From Pseudomonadales bacterium (GTDB lineage: Bacteria; Pseudomonadota; Gammaproteobacteria; Pseudomonadales; Azotimanducaceae): a stretch of 64,000 nt of DNA. Shown here piece by piece: positions 48,499 through 57,715 of this stretch; within the stretch, counting starts at the first letter, position 1, and each line of letters starts with the position of its first letter. A program made the translations under genes and the position numbers. The notes beneath the pieces are model-generated. The model did not search any database and had not been told where the DNA came from. It saw only the letters and a program-made list of their open reading frames with translations. The stretch spans positions 186,001 to 250,000 of the forward strand of contig JACKNX010000003.1 in assembly GCA_024234635.1 (NCBI GenBank), given 5' to 3'.

Positions 48499-51179
48499 GA
48501 CAACCGTGGATTCGGTTTTTCGGGGTCGATGCCAAGATCGTCCCGAGCCTTTCTGACCGTTTCCACGGACAACGACTGACGCCTGGCCAGCGCATGCAGC
48601 GCAGCCAGCGTCACATAGCGCCGGTCCACTTCGAAGTGGTCACGCAGTCGGTCACGGCGATCGCTGCGACCGAAGCCATCGGTGCCAAGCACCTGGTAGT
48701 CCCCGCTCACCTGGCCGCGAATCTGTTCGCAGTAGGCACGCTGGTAGTCGCTGGCGGCAATCACCGGTGCTTCGCCACCCAGCAGCTGCTGTACGTGACT
48801 GAGCCGCGGCGATTCGTCCGGGTGCAGCATGTTCCAGCGCGCGCAATCCGCGCCGTCCCGCGCCAGTTCGTTGAAACTGGTGACACTGTAGACATCGCTG
48901 CCGATGCCATGGCGTGTATGCAGAATCTCCGCGGCCGCTTCCACTTCTCGCAGGATGGCGCCGCTCCCGAGCAACCGCACACGCTGCGAACACTCTTCGC
49001 CGACCCGCCGGAGCAGGTACATGCCGCGGCGGATATCCTGCTCGACGCCCTCCGGCATGGGCGGATGCGCATAGTTTTCGTTCATCACGGTGACGTAGTA
49101 GTACACGTTCTCACGCGCGACAAGCATGCGACGAAGACCATCCTGAATGATGACCGCAAGTTCATAGGCGTAGCAGGGATCGTAACTGACGCAATTGGGG
49201 ATGGTGGAAGCCAGGATGTGGGAATGTCCGTCCTGGTGCTGCAGTCCTTCACCATTCAGCGTGGTCCGGCCGGACGTTCCGCCCAGCAGAAAACCCCGGG
49301 CCTGGGAGTCGCCGGCGGCCCATGCCAGGTCACCCACACGCTGGAAACCGAACATCGAGTAGTAGATGTAGAAAGGCACCAGCGTATAACGATGCGTGGT
49401 GTAACTTGTCGCAGCCGCCAGCCAGGCCGCAAAAGCGCCGGCTTCGTTGATGCCTTCCTCCAGAACCTGACCGTCACTGCTTTCGCGATAGGCGCCGATC
49501 TCGTCTGAGTCTTCCGGTTCGTACAACTGGCCAACGGAGGAGTAGATACCCAGCTGCCTGAACATACCCTCCATGCCGAACGTGCGCGCCTCGTCGGGAA
49601 CGATCGGCACAATTCGCTTGCCGATATTCTTGTCACGCACGAGCGTGGAGAGAATGCGTACAAAGGCCATCGTCGTGGAGACCTGGCGCTCACCTGTTCC
49701 CTGCAACTGCGTAGCGAAAGCGCTGAGATCCGGCGCCGTCAGATTGAGGACGTCGACGGTGCGGCGGGGAATGGGCCCACCTAGCTTCTCGCGTTGTCGA
49801 CGCAGATAGACCATCTCCGGCGACTCCGCGGGTGGCCGGTAGTACTGAACCTCCTCCAGTTGCTTGTCTGTGAGTGGTACGTCGAAGCGATCGCGGAAAT
49901 ACTTCAGCTCATCAAACGTCAGCTTTTTCACCTGGTGCGTGTCGTTTTCCGCCTCGCCGGCGTCACCCATGCCATAGCCCTTCACCGTCTTGGCAAGAAT
50001 GACCGTGGGCTGTCCCTTGTGATGGACGGCCGCGTGATAGGCGGCGTAGACCTTGTAGGGATCGTGTCCACCACGATTGAGTCTGAGGATGTCGTTGTCG
50101 GTGAGATTGGCAACCATTTCCGCCAGCTCCGGGTCCTGACCAAAGAACTTCTCCCGTACGTAGGCCCCGCCCCGTGCCTTGAAGTTCTGGTACTCGCCGT
50201 CGACGGTCTCGTCCATTCTCTGCTGCAGCAATCCGAGCGTGTCCTTGGCAAACAGGGGATCCCACAGCCGGCCCCAGACCACCTTGATGACATTCCATCC
50301 CGCGCCACGGAAACTGCCCTCCAGTTCCTGGATGATCTTGCCATTGCCCCGTACCGGGCCGTCCAGGCGTTGCAGATTGCAGTTGACGACAAAGATCAGG
50401 TTGTCCAGTTTCTCGCGGCCCGCCAGCCCCAGCGCGCCGAGCGATTCGGGTTCGTCAGTCTCACCGTCACCAAGGAAGGCCCACACCTTGCGGTTGCCGG
50501 CAGGAACAAGTCCACGCGCGTCGAGATATTTCATGACATGCGCCTGGTAGATCGCCTGCAGCGGACCGAGGCCCATGGATACCGTGGGGAACTGCCAGTA
50601 GTCGGGCATGAGCCAGGGATGCGGGTAGGAGGACAACCCCTGACCGCCGACTTCCTCCCGGAACTTGTCCAGGTGATGTTCGTCGAGGCGCCCCTCCAGA
50701 TAGGAGCGTGCATAGACGCCTGGCGCACAGTGCCCCTGGAAATAAATCAGGTCGCCGGCGGAGTCCGCCGTTGGCCCCTGAAAGAAATAGTTGAAGCCAA
50801 CGTCATACAGCGTGGCAGATGACGCGAACGAGGAAATATGGCCGCCGAGTTCGCCTTCGCGGCGATTGGCACGCACCACCATGGCCAGCGCATTCCACCG
50901 GATCAGGCTGCGGATGCGCCGTTCCATGAACAGGTCGCCCGGCATGAAGGCTTCCTGGCTGGAAGGGATCGTGTTCCGGTAGGGCGTGGTGATCGTATAC
51001 GGCAGTGACGCGCCGGTCTTCGTCATGCGGGCTGAAAGCCGCTGTAACAGAAAGTTCGCGCGCTCCAGCCCCTGATTCTTGAGCACATGCTCCAGCGCGT
51101 CCAGCCAGTCCTGGGTTTCCCCCGGATCATTGTCGCGCGTCACTTCACGACGACTAATCGATTCCCGTTGGTTGCTCAA
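48495..51179 (-). CDS. aceE: Pyruvate dehydrogenase E1 component, homodimeric type
   Basis: About 894 residues, close to gammaproteobacterial AceE. Visible features are the start DPGETQDWLDALEHVL, the long motif MPGDLFMERRIRSLIRWNALAM, HISSFASSATLYDVGFNYFF, the thiamine-diphosphate/Mg motif GDGETDEPESLGAL with NCNLQRLDGPVRGN, and the C-terminal transketolase-like region (YYVTVMNENYAHPPMPEG). It decarboxylates pyruvate and acetylates the E2 lipoyl group. Two starts compete: TTG 51179, which has GGAGG nine bases upstream but overlaps the ROK gene by 26 bp, and GTG 51143, which has no clear ribosome site but fits the family N terminus. I use the former. Confidence 0.95.
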   Translation of the reverse strand: MSNQRESISRREVTRDNDPGETQDWLDALEHVLKNQGLERANFLLQRLSARMTKTGASLPYTITTPYRNTIPSSQEAFMPGDLFMERRIRSLIRWNALAMVVRANRREGELGGHISSFASSATLYDVGFNYFFQGPTADSAGDLIYFQGHCAPGVYARSYLEGRLDEHHLDKFREEVGGQGLSSYPHPWLMPDYWQFPTVSMGLGPLQAIYQAHVMKYLDARGLVPAGNRKVWAFLGDGETDEPESLGALGLAGREKLDNLIFVVNCNLQRLDGPVRGNGKIIQELEGSFRGAGWNVIKVVWGRLWDPLFAKDTLGLLQQRMDETVDGEYQNFKARGGAYVREKFFGQDPELAEMVANLTDNDILRLNRGGHDPYKVYAAYHAAVHHKGQPTVILAKTVKGYGMGDAGEAENDTHQVKKLTFDELKYFRDRFDVPLTDKQLEEVQYYRPPAESPEMVYLRRQREKLGGPIPRRTVDVLNLTAPDLSAFATQLQGTGERQVSTTMAFVRILSTLVRDKNIGKRIVPIVPDEARTFGMEGMFRQLGIYSSVGQLYEPEDSDEIGAYRESSDGQVLEEGINEAGAFAAWLAAATSYTTHRYTLVPFYIYYSMFGFQRVGDLAWAAGDSQARGFLLGGTSGRTTLNGEGLQHQDGHSHILASTIPNCVSYDPCYAYELAVIIQDGLRRMLVARENVYYYVTVMNENYAHPPMPEGVEQDIRRGMYLLRRVGEECSQRVRLLGSGAILREVEAAAEILHTRHGIGSDVYSVTSFNELARDGADCARWNMLHPDESPRLSHVQQLLGGEAPVIAASDYQRAYCEQIRGQVSGDYQVLGTDGFGRSDRRDRLRDHFEVDRRYVTLAALHALARRQSLSVETVRKARDDLGIDPEKPNPRLS

Positions 51180-52131
51180 CGTTGTCTTCCTCCGTCCTGT
51201 CGGAAGCCGGCCAAAGCCAGGCCGCGCCAATCACACCCGCACTGTCGCCATGCACTGCCGGCATGATGCGGGTTGCGTGTGAAAAAGAGAACACGTAGCG
51301 CGTGACAAGCTCGCTGAGCCGCGGATACAACGCCCCCATGTTCGACACACCACCTCCCAGCACGATGGCGGCTGGATCGATGACATTGATGATCTGGCCC
51401 AGACTGCGTGCCAGCATGTAGCAGTATAGATGGAACGTAGCGTTCGAATTTTCGTCTTCCAACCTGCCGATTTCGACACCCGATCGCACCTGTCCGTGCA
51501 ACTCTTTGTGAGTCGCCGCCATGCCGGGCCCGGATAGAAAAGTTTCTATACAATTATGGCGCCCACAGTAACACGCCCGATCCGCGAGCCGGTGCTCGAG
51601 ATCCCGCAACGGCTCGGGCATTGCCCGGTCAGACCGGAAGTACGGCAGTGGCGTATGCCCCCACTCGCCAGCCAGCCCCGACGCACCAGCGAGCAGCTCG
51701 CCGCGCACGACAATACCACCGCCAACGCCCGTCCCGAGTATCACGCCGAATACCACTGCCTCTCCTTTGCCCGCGCCGGAAGCGGCCTCGGCGAGCGCGA
51801 AACAATCAGCGTCATTGGCCACGCGCACCGGTCGTCGCAGGGCTTTGCCCAGATCAGCGGACAGCGGCATGCCGTTGAGCCAGGTGGCGTTGCAGTTCTT
51901 CATCAGACCCGTTGCAGGGACCATGGTTCCGGGTGTGGCGATACCAACAGCCGGTACTGGCTGACATTCCGCTTCCAGACGCCCCACGAGTTCGCAGACT
52001 GCCTGTATGGTTCCGGAATAATCCTGCGCGGGCGTGGGGACACGCACCCGGGCAACAATCCGGTCGTTCGCCGCCAGCACCACGGCCTCTGTCTTGGTGC
52101 CACCCAGATCGACGCCGATGCGCACGCTCAC
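51154..52131 (-). CDS. mak: ROK-family sugar kinase, Mak (fructokinase)-like
   Basis: A 325-residue ROK kinase. VRIGVDLGGTKTEAVVL is the ATP phosphate motif, GIATPGTM and MKNCNATWLNGMPL match Mak, and VANDADCFALAEA and GVILGTGVGGGIVVRG follow. A zinc motif, CYCGRHNCIETFLSG, is present with an EWGHTPLP segment that contributes the metal-binding His. The whole pattern is that of E. coli Mak, a fructokinase with some activity on other hexoses. GTG 52131 overlaps the ampD stop (GTGA), so the two are translationally coupled. With ampD adjacent, a role on amino-sugars is conceivable but only inferred. Confidence 0.85.
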   Translation of the reverse strand: MSVRIGVDLGGTKTEAVVLAANDRIVARVRVPTPAQDYSGTIQAVCELVGRLEAECQPVPAVGIATPGTMVPATGLMKNCNATWLNGMPLSADLGKALRRPVRVANDADCFALAEAASGAGKGEAVVFGVILGTGVGGGIVVRGELLAGASGLAGEWGHTPLPYFRSDRAMPEPLRDLEHRLADRACYCGRHNCIETFLSGPGMAATHKELHGQVRSGVEIGRLEDENSNATFHLYCYMLARSLGQIINVIDPAAIVLGGGVSNMGALYPRLSELVTRYVFSFSHATRIMPAVHGDSAGVIGAAWLWPASDRTEEDNVEQPTGID

Positions 52132-52682
52132 GCGCGAAGCCGCTGGTAGAGACCAGCCCAGTCGAACGCGGGTCCCGGGTCCGTCTTGCGGCCGGGCGCA
52201 ATCTCCGCATGTCCTGCGATGCAATCCAGTCCGAGTCTGGGATACCGCCCCAGCAGTGCGCGCAGCACCGGCACCAGGCGCCTGTACTGGGCACGCGTGT
52301 AGGGCCGATCGTCGGTACCTTCGAGTTCGATACCAATGGAAAAGTCATTGCACCTCTGCCGGCCGCGCCAGTTCGACACACCGGCGTGCCACGCGCGGGC
52401 GTCAAAGGGTACGAACTGTGTGACCCGCCCGCGCCTGTCAATCAACAGATGCGCGCTCACCCTGACACCATCGAGCGAGGCAAACGACGGGTGCGCCGCC
52501 GGATCCAGCCTGTTGGTGAAAAGTTCTTCAATACAGGCCCCACCAAACCGCCCCGGGGGCAGCGAGATGCCGTGCAGCACCACCAGGACAATGTCTGCGG
52601 CATCCGGCCGGCTGTCCGCATTCGGCGACGGTACTTTCCGTATGCCCCTCAGCCAGTGGTTCTCATCAATCCGCATGTGCAT
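52128..52682 (-). CDS. ampD: 1,6-anhydro-N-acetylmuramyl-L-alanine amidase AmpD
   Basis: A 184-residue amidase_2 (AmpD-type) zinc enzyme of peptidoglycan recycling. Zinc and active-site features are VLHGISLPPG (His), RAWHAGVSNWRGRQRCNDFSIGIELEG (His and Glu) and HAEIAPGRKTDPGPAFDW (His/Lys/Asp). These match E. coli AmpD with its characteristic RxxCNDFSIGIELEG and HSxIAPxRKTDPGPxFxW patterns. It cleaves L-Ala from anhydro-muropeptides in the cytoplasm; AmpG, also in this window, would import its substrates. Confidence 0.97.
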   Translation of the reverse strand: MHMRIDENHWLRGIRKVPSPNADSRPDAADIVLVVLHGISLPPGRFGGACIEELFTNRLDPAAHPSFASLDGVRVSAHLLIDRRGRVTQFVPFDARAWHAGVSNWRGRQRCNDFSIGIELEGTDDRPYTRAQYRRLVPVLRALLGRYPRLGLDCIAGHAEIAPGRKTDPGPAFDWAGLYQRLRA

Positions 52683-52769
52683 GGTATTTGCCAGGGTGCC
52701 CCATCATAGCCTCCGGCGCCTGTCCCCACGCGGCCCGACTCAGTAGACTTCGCCACACTTTTCCGAACA

Positions 52770-53621
52770 GTGCGGACTGACGTGACCGATCCCAATCTGC
52801 TGGCTGCCATCGACGCGAACGTGCGCGCCGCGCTCACCGAAGACGTGGGTGCCGGAGACGTTTCTGCTTCCCTCATCGATCCGCTGACAACGGCACATGC
52901 GCGCGTCATTACCCGGGAGGCCGGCGTGTGGTGTGGCCGACCCTGGGTAGATGCAACCCTGCTCGCCGTCGAGCCGGCCGCGCGCATCCACTGGCACGTC
53001 AAGGACGGCGACCGGCTGGAGCCCGGCATGGCCTGCTTCGAGATCGACGGGCTGGCGCGCGGCCTGCTGACCGCGGAACGCACCATGCTCAACTTCGCCC
53101 AACTGCTGTCCGGCACGGCCACGGCTACACGCCGTTATGCTGATCTGATCGCCCACACGAGTACCCGACTGCTCGACACGCGCAAGACCATCCCCGGCCT
53201 GCGTCTGGCACAGAAATATGCGGTTCGTTGTGGCGGCGGCGTCAATCATCGGATCGGGCTCTACGACGCGTTCCTGCTCAAGGAAAATCATATTGCAGCC
53301 GCCGGTTCAATAGCCGCGGCAGTTGGTCGTGCCCGCGCACTGGCACCGGATCTCAAGCTGGAAGTCGAGGTGGAGAATTTTGCTCAGCTTGACGAAGCGA
53401 TAGACGCTGGCGTGGATATCGTGATGCTGGACAACTTTGATGTCGAAGCTACGCGCGAAGCCGTCGGCAGAACAAATCGGCGGGTTGCCCTGGAGAGCTC
53501 CGGCGGCCTGGATGAAAGGACCATCGTCGCTTTCGCGGAGACCGGGGTCGACTACATTTCCGTCGGCAATATCACCAAACAGGTGATGCCGCTGGATCTG
53601 TCCATGCGCTTTACCGGATGA
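52770..53621 (+). CDS. nadC: Nicotinate-nucleotide pyrophosphorylase (quinolinate phosphoribosyltransferase)
   Basis: A 283-residue NadC in NAD biosynthesis; it converts quinolinate and PRPP to nicotinate mononucleotide. Motifs are ALTEDVGAGDVSASLI, LTAERTMLNFAQLLSG, TRLLDTRKTIPGLRLAQKYAVRCGGG-type (split here as LLDTRKTIPGLR and YAVRCGGGVNHRIGLYD), FLLKENHI, and IVMLDNFDVE with LESSGGLDE and GVDYISVGNITK near the end. The usual NadC signature DTRKTTPGLR reads here as DTRKTIPGLR. Start is GTG 52770; GTG 52782 is an alternative. It lies divergent from ampD. Confidence 0.97.
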   Translation: MRTDVTDPNLLAAIDANVRAALTEDVGAGDVSASLIDPLTTAHARVITREAGVWCGRPWVDATLLAVEPAARIHWHVKDGDRLEPGMACFEIDGLARGLLTAERTMLNFAQLLSGTATATRRYADLIAHTSTRLLDTRKTIPGLRLAQKYAVRCGGGVNHRIGLYDAFLLKENHIAAAGSIAAAVGRARALAPDLKLEVEVENFAQLDEAIDAGVDIVMLDNFDVEATREAVGRTNRRVALESSGGLDERTIVAFAETGVDYISVGNITKQVMPLDLSMRFTG

Positions 53622-53787
53622 TCCGCAAGGCCGTTGTATCGGCGCGAAACCACGAGCCCTGTCCGTGCGCAGGCGGGACGAGGTGGCAGGGTGACTGTGA
53701 TGCGTATCACTCCCGCCTCCCTGCGATGTGCGCCAGGACCCGACGCCCGATAACATCCCGTCCCACACAAGATCGGGATTCGATACG

Positions 53788-54522
53788 GTGAGCAGGCTCA
53801 GCGCCTTCGCTATTCATTTCGGGATCTCAGCGGCCCTGTTTCTGGTCCTGGCAGCAATCATCCTTACCTGGTGGTATCCCGGCTTCTTCTTCGAGACCGA
53901 CGGTGGCTGGCAGGGTATCCGCATCATCGCCGCGGTGGACCTGGTGCTGGGTCCATGTCTTACGCTCGTCGTCTTCCGCAAAGGCAAGCCCGGCCTGGCG
54001 ACCGACCTCACCCTGATCGGCCTCTTCCAGGCGCTGTGCCTCGCCGGCGGGATACTCGTGGTTTACAGCGAACGGCCGCTGGCGATGGTGATGGTGGACG
54101 ATGCCTTTTTCAGCATGAGCAGCGACGACTTCACGGACTTTGGCGTCGAACCGCCTGATCTCAGCGCCTTTCCCGGCAAGGGACCGAAATGGGTAAGCGT
54201 GCGGATTCCCGACGATATTCAGGCGGCGGGAGATCTACGCAGGGAAGCGCTGACTACCAACCGGCCACTGCGTACCTACCATGAGCTGTACCAGGCTTAC
54301 AGCCCCGCGCAGCTGGAACTCGCCAGAGCCACACCTGAAGACGAGCTACGCGCCTTTGACGTCAACGTACACGCGCTGGACGCGTGGCTGAAGGAAAACG
54401 GTGGCTCGATTCAGGACTACGCATTCTTCCCCCTTGGCACCCGTTACAACATGGCGTTTCTGGGTTTTCGTCGCGAGAACATGGAACCGCTGGGCGTGCT
54501 GTATACGCCAGCGCCCACCTGA
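53788..54522 (+). CDS. TfpZ/TfpX-type pilin accessory protein
   Basis: A 244-residue membrane protein. The start RLSAFAIHFGISAALFLVLAA is a membrane helix, followed by WWYPGFFFETDGGWQGIRIIAAVDLVLGPCLTLVVF, the TfpZ signature. Two further helices and a soluble C-terminal domain (GTRYNMAFLGF at the end) match the TfpX/TfpZ family that accompanies type IV pilin genes in Pseudomonas and related bacteria and helps assembly or stability of specific pilins. GTG 53788 begins the family sequence; an open frame to 53728 precedes it. It is convergent with the Wzy_C-type gene and lies in the same locus as the pilins. Confidence 0.83.
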   Translation: MSRLSAFAIHFGISAALFLVLAAIILTWWYPGFFFETDGGWQGIRIIAAVDLVLGPCLTLVVFRKGKPGLATDLTLIGLFQALCLAGGILVVYSERPLAMVMVDDAFFSMSSDDFTDFGVEPPDLSAFPGKGPKWVSVRIPDDIQAAGDLRREALTTNRPLRTYHELYQAYSPAQLELARATPEDELRAFDVNVHALDAWLKENGGSIQDYAFFPLGTRYNMAFLGFRRENMEPLGVLYTPAPT

Positions 54523-54566
54523 GGGCTGCATACCGGTGACGCACAAGCGCCGGCGCCGAATGTCCA

Positions 54567-56501
54567 TCATGCCCTGACGGCGTCCAGATGATCGTGCAGT
54601 GAAAGAATCAGAACGGAGGGTCTGACCGACTGCATGCGCTCCCGCAGGGCGGCCAGCGATTGGCGCTCCGGCGTATCCGGCGCGGTGCTGATGAGCTGAT
54701 CGATATAGTGCAATGCCGCTTCCTTGTTGTCATAGGCGAACCATAGCCAGCGATGCGCCAGATGCGCCAACAGGAAGCGCCGCGCGGCACCGGAATCATC
54801 GCCCCCCGCAAGGGCCCTCAACCTGGCTTCAATGGCGGGCACAAAAAGGGGATCGAGCTCCAGCACCCGGGCCACTATCGCCTCCGGTGTCGGGCTTGCC
54901 ACCGGGCCCGTCGCCAGGCCGGGGTTGGCCTCGAGGAAGTCATGCAGGCGCCACCACGCCATCGTGTTCCAGGGGTCCGTTTCAACGGCCTGTCGGTATG
55001 CCAGCAGCGTCTGGCGCGCTGCCACGGGATCGCCGCTCGTTCTGAAGCGTCCTTCGGCAGCCACCGCCAGACCCAGGGCAGGCAGGCCACGCGCAGGATT
55101 CAGACGGTGGGCAATGCTGGCAAAGTCAGCCTGGCGATCCGGATCAGGCGTCTCGGAAACCAGCCATGACATGCCCGGCTGACGCTGGAGAATGACTCCC
55201 GACGCGACATCGAGCCAAAGAAATGCAAGCCCGCACGCAGTGACCACGAGGAGAGGGTACGAAAGCCATTGCGTGCGCGCGTTCGCTGGCGATCTGCTGG
55301 CATCGGCGCCCGCGACCAATCCCGCCATGAAACCGGCCAGCAGACTCAGCACCGGGGTGTAGAACACAAAATTGACCAGCGCATGCGCGAACAGCGCACC
55401 GAGCGCCGCAAGGCAGCCAAGACTCACGAAGCGCGCACTGTCCAACGGCGCGGACAGGGCGCGCACAAAGCGGTAGAACGTCCACGCGCCGGCGATGACC
55501 AGCACGAATGCCAGCACTGGCCCACCTTCCAGCAGGAACTGCACGTAGTCGTTGTGTACGAACAATCCCGCGGACTCCGCATCGAGATCGGAACGCACCT
55601 GTCGGTACAGCAGGGGGAAAACAAAGAAGCCGGTGCCCGTGAGCGCATGCGAGGGAACCATTGACAGCGCAGCCTGCAGCAGCGTCCACCGCACCGCGAT
55701 CCCCCCGGCTATGGTGTCTGCCTCACCCACGGCGGCAATCGGCTCAGGCGACAGCCAAAGATGGACGAGCGCTCCCGCCGCACCTGCGGCAAAGATTGTC
55801 AGCACCGGCCTCACGGAAAGTCCACGAACCCAGGCCAATGTCAGCCATAGCCCGCCACAGCCGAGCCACACTGCAAGTCCCACGCGTGAGCCGGACGCCA
55901 GAATCACCAGCGTACCCACCAGGCTGACGAGCGGGGCCAACCAGGGGTATCTCGAGGGCGAGCGCGTCCAGGACGCAACCAGGTGCTCATGGAGCAAGGG
56001 AATGAACGCCAGATAAAGAAGCGATGCGTAGTTGTTCTGATCCGTCATCGGCCAGCCGGGGCGCTGCCCGTCCAACACCAGTGCCCACACGGACCGCAGC
56101 GCCAGCAGCAGCACGACAAATACGACGGCACGCCACGCCATCCGCAGGAATACGCCGCTTCGCGCCCCGGCCAGAAACGCCATCAAGCCGAGAGCCGGTC
56201 CCCACAACGCCGAAAAACTGGAGTCTGGTGAAAGGCTGAACAGCTGTGAGCTCGTCAACGCCAATGCCGCCAGCGTCACGAAGATCCACGCCGGACTGGA
56301 AACTTCCCGTCTGCCGACGGAAGGCAGGGCCGCCATGAACAGCAGCGATGCGCTGAACGCGAGGAAGATCAGATTGTACTGGGCACCGACGTAAACGAGC
56401 GCACAGAGAAACGCTGCGATGACCAGTGACATGCTCATCAACGGGCCTGGCCCGCCACTTTCCGCGGAGGTTATGGTTGCCGGCGTATTCGAGCGGGTCA
56501 T
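54567..56501 (-). CDS. Wzy_C/O-antigen-ligase superfamily membrane protein (possible pilin glycosyltransferase)
   Basis: A 644-residue protein. About twelve membrane helices occupy the first 430 residues; the large loop contains the Wzy/ligase-like PMTDQNNYASLLYLAFIPLLHEHL, and ASGSRVGLAVWLG is typical of the Wzy_C fold. GTGFFVFPLLYR and HNDYVQFLLEGGP fit the O-antigen ligase pattern (HND, EGG). The C-terminal 200 residues are helical and repeat-like (tetratricopeptide-like, e.g. DPWNTMAWWRLHDFLEANPGL). The position between TfpZ and the pilins suggests PilO/PglL/TfpO-type pilin glycosylation. No sugar donor genes are near, so substrate is inferred. Confidence 0.82.
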   Translation of the reverse strand: MTRSNTPATITSAESGGPGPLMSMSLVIAAFLCALVYVGAQYNLIFLAFSASLLFMAALPSVGRREVSSPAWIFVTLAALALTSSQLFSLSPDSSFSALWGPALGLMAFLAGARSGVFLRMAWRAVVFVVLLLALRSVWALVLDGQRPGWPMTDQNNYASLLYLAFIPLLHEHLVASWTRSPSRYPWLAPLVSLVGTLVILASGSRVGLAVWLGCGGLWLTLAWVRGLSVRPVLTIFAAGAAGALVHLWLSPEPIAAVGEADTIAGGIAVRWTLLQAALSMVPSHALTGTGFFVFPLLYRQVRSDLDAESAGLFVHNDYVQFLLEGGPVLAFVLVIAGAWTFYRFVRALSAPLDSARFVSLGCLAALGALFAHALVNFVFYTPVLSLLAGFMAGLVAGADASRSPANARTQWLSYPLLVVTACGLAFLWLDVASGVILQRQPGMSWLVSETPDPDRQADFASIAHRLNPARGLPALGLAVAAEGRFRTSGDPVAARQTLLAYRQAVETDPWNTMAWWRLHDFLEANPGLATGPVASPTPEAIVARVLELDPLFVPAIEARLRALAGGDDSGAARRFLLAHLAHRWLWFAYDNKEAALHYIDQLISTAPDTPERQSLAALRERMQSVRPSVLILSLHDHLDAVRA

Positions 56502-56669
56502 AGCGGAAAGTGATACTTGGAAACCGCCGCGAGGGCTGATGAAGTTGCCATCAGTCGCCCGGCTATCGGGCGTGTGCGCGAGAAACGCGACACAACAAAT
56601 TGCGGCAAAGCGGCTTCAGGATCGCGAAAGAACACACAGTCTGAACGTGCGCCCTCGATCCGCATCCGG

Positions 56670-57041
56670 TCAGCATCGGACCTTGTCCGGCAACCGGTAG
56701 CAGACGACCGTTCCCGCGGCGTCCGTTGCCGTAACCTGGTAAGAACCTCCCGGCCCGGCGGCAATGACATACGTCGTTCCATTGTTGCTCTGCGGTTGCC
56801 AGTCGATGGCGGCCGTGATGGCTGCCAGGTTCGCCGCCGTCGTCAGGTAGGCGCCCGTGCGCAGCCGATAGTCCTCCTGAAACACTTCCATCGTCACGAT
56901 GTTGTTGATCAGCACACCCTCTCGGGACGACTGCACGTAGCCGTTGTACAGCGGCAATCCCACCGCCGCGATGATCGCAATGATCGCCACCGCAATCATC
57001 AACTCGATAAGCGTGAAACCACCGCTACGCCTTGCCATCAT
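56670..57041 (-). CDS. Type IV pilin-like protein (PilE/minor pilin)
   Basis: A 123-residue prepilin. The class III leader is short, ending in GGFTLIELMIAVAIIAIIAAV: cleavage after the Gly leaves Phe+1 and Glu+5, and the hydrophobic helix follows. It is then a short globular domain with two cysteines near the C terminus (VVCYRLPDKVRC), which could form the pilin disulfide loop. The frame opens at 57140, but ATG 57041 (MMARRSGGF) has GAGGGA upstream and gives a proper leader. It is downstream of pilA past a strong terminator and may be a second major-type or minor pilin. Confidence 0.88.
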   Translation of the reverse strand: MMARRSGGFTLIELMIAVAIIAIIAAVGLPLYNGYVQSSREGVLINNIVTMEVFQEDYRLRTGAYLTTAANLAAITAAIDWQPQSNNGTTYVIAAGPGGSYQVTATDAAGTVVCYRLPDKVRC

Positions 57042-57094
57042 GTCGGCATTCCCTCTGCTGTGGCCCGCCAGCGCGAACCAGAAATGACCTGCCA

Positions 57095-57126
57095 AAAATA
57101 AAAGAGGCCGCTGGGCAGCGGCCTCT
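57095..57126 (-). terminator. Intrinsic terminator after pilA
   Basis: AGAGGCCGCT (57103-57112) and AGCGGCCTCT (57117-57126) form a perfect 10-bp stem with a GGGC loop (complement GCCC). On the minus strand it runs into TTTATTTTTG. It follows the pilA stop by 27 bp, so most transcripts should stop before the second pilin gene. Confidence 0.92.
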
Positions 57127-57152
57127 TCGCGAAGCATCAACCAATCAGCGGA

Positions 57153-57614
57153 TCAGATGTTCGCCCAGCTGACCACGCGCGTGCTGCCACCGGTGAATGC
57201 ACCGTAGTTCGGACGCGTGAACGTTGCCACCCAGGTGCCGGCCGCCAGCGTGCCGACCACGCCAACACCAACCACACCCGACGCGTTGTTCACCGCCGCG
57301 GCATAGGGAGAACCACCACCAGGCGCTGCACCACCACCGTTGTTCAGTGCGGCCAGAATGGCAGCTTGCGTGAGCACGGCGTCCGCAGCCGCCAGGCTCG
57401 CCACGCGGCCCGTGGCCAGGTCGGCCTGAATCTTGCGAAGCTCGTTTTCAGCAAAACGGGCCCCTTCCAGCCAGTGCGACTGCACCTTGGCCATGTTCGA
57501 GTTCTCGATGTAGTCCTGATACGCCGGAAGCGCCACGGCGGCAAGAATGCCGATGATGGCAACAACGATCATCAATTCGATGAGGGTAAAACCCTTGGCG
57601 ACTGCTTTCTTCAT
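57153..57614 (-). CDS. pilA: Type IV major pilin
   Basis: A 153-residue prepilin. The leader is MKKAVAKG, then FTLIELMIVVAIIGILAAVALPAYQDYI with the Phe+1 and Glu+5 of type IVa pilins. The mature domain is alanine/glycine-rich (NNGGGAAPGGGSPYAAAVNN) and has no cysteine pair, unlike the second pilin, so the common disulfide-bound loop is missing. A sigma-54 promoter lies about 90 bp upstream, supporting a major pilin under PilSR control. The strong terminator and the separate second pilin gene fit the usual arrangement. Prepilin processing would be by the PilD encoded at 61210. Confidence 0.93.
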   Translation of the reverse strand: MKKAVAKGFTLIELMIVVAIIGILAAVALPAYQDYIENSNMAKVQSHWLEGARFAENELRKIQADLATGRVASLAAADAVLTQAAILAALNNGGGAAPGGGSPYAAAVNNASGVVGVGVVGTLAAGTWVATFTRPNYGAFTGGSTRVVSWANI

Positions 57615-57700
57615 GGTTCAACAAACCTCTCGTTAACCTGTTTGACTTGACCGGGTTCTACCCGCGATCGGCCTTGAAGCGCGATTCGGGAAGCCTACAA

Positions 57701-57715
57701 GCAACCGTCGTGCCA
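57701..57715 (-). promoter_or_regulatory. Sigma-54 (RpoN) promoter of pilA
   Basis: The minus strand reads TGGCACGACGGTTGCT: TGGCAC, five bases, TTGC, a perfect match to the -24/-12 consensus. It lies about 90 bp before the pilA start, as in Pseudomonas, where PilS-PilR and RpoN drive pilA. Confidence 0.93.
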
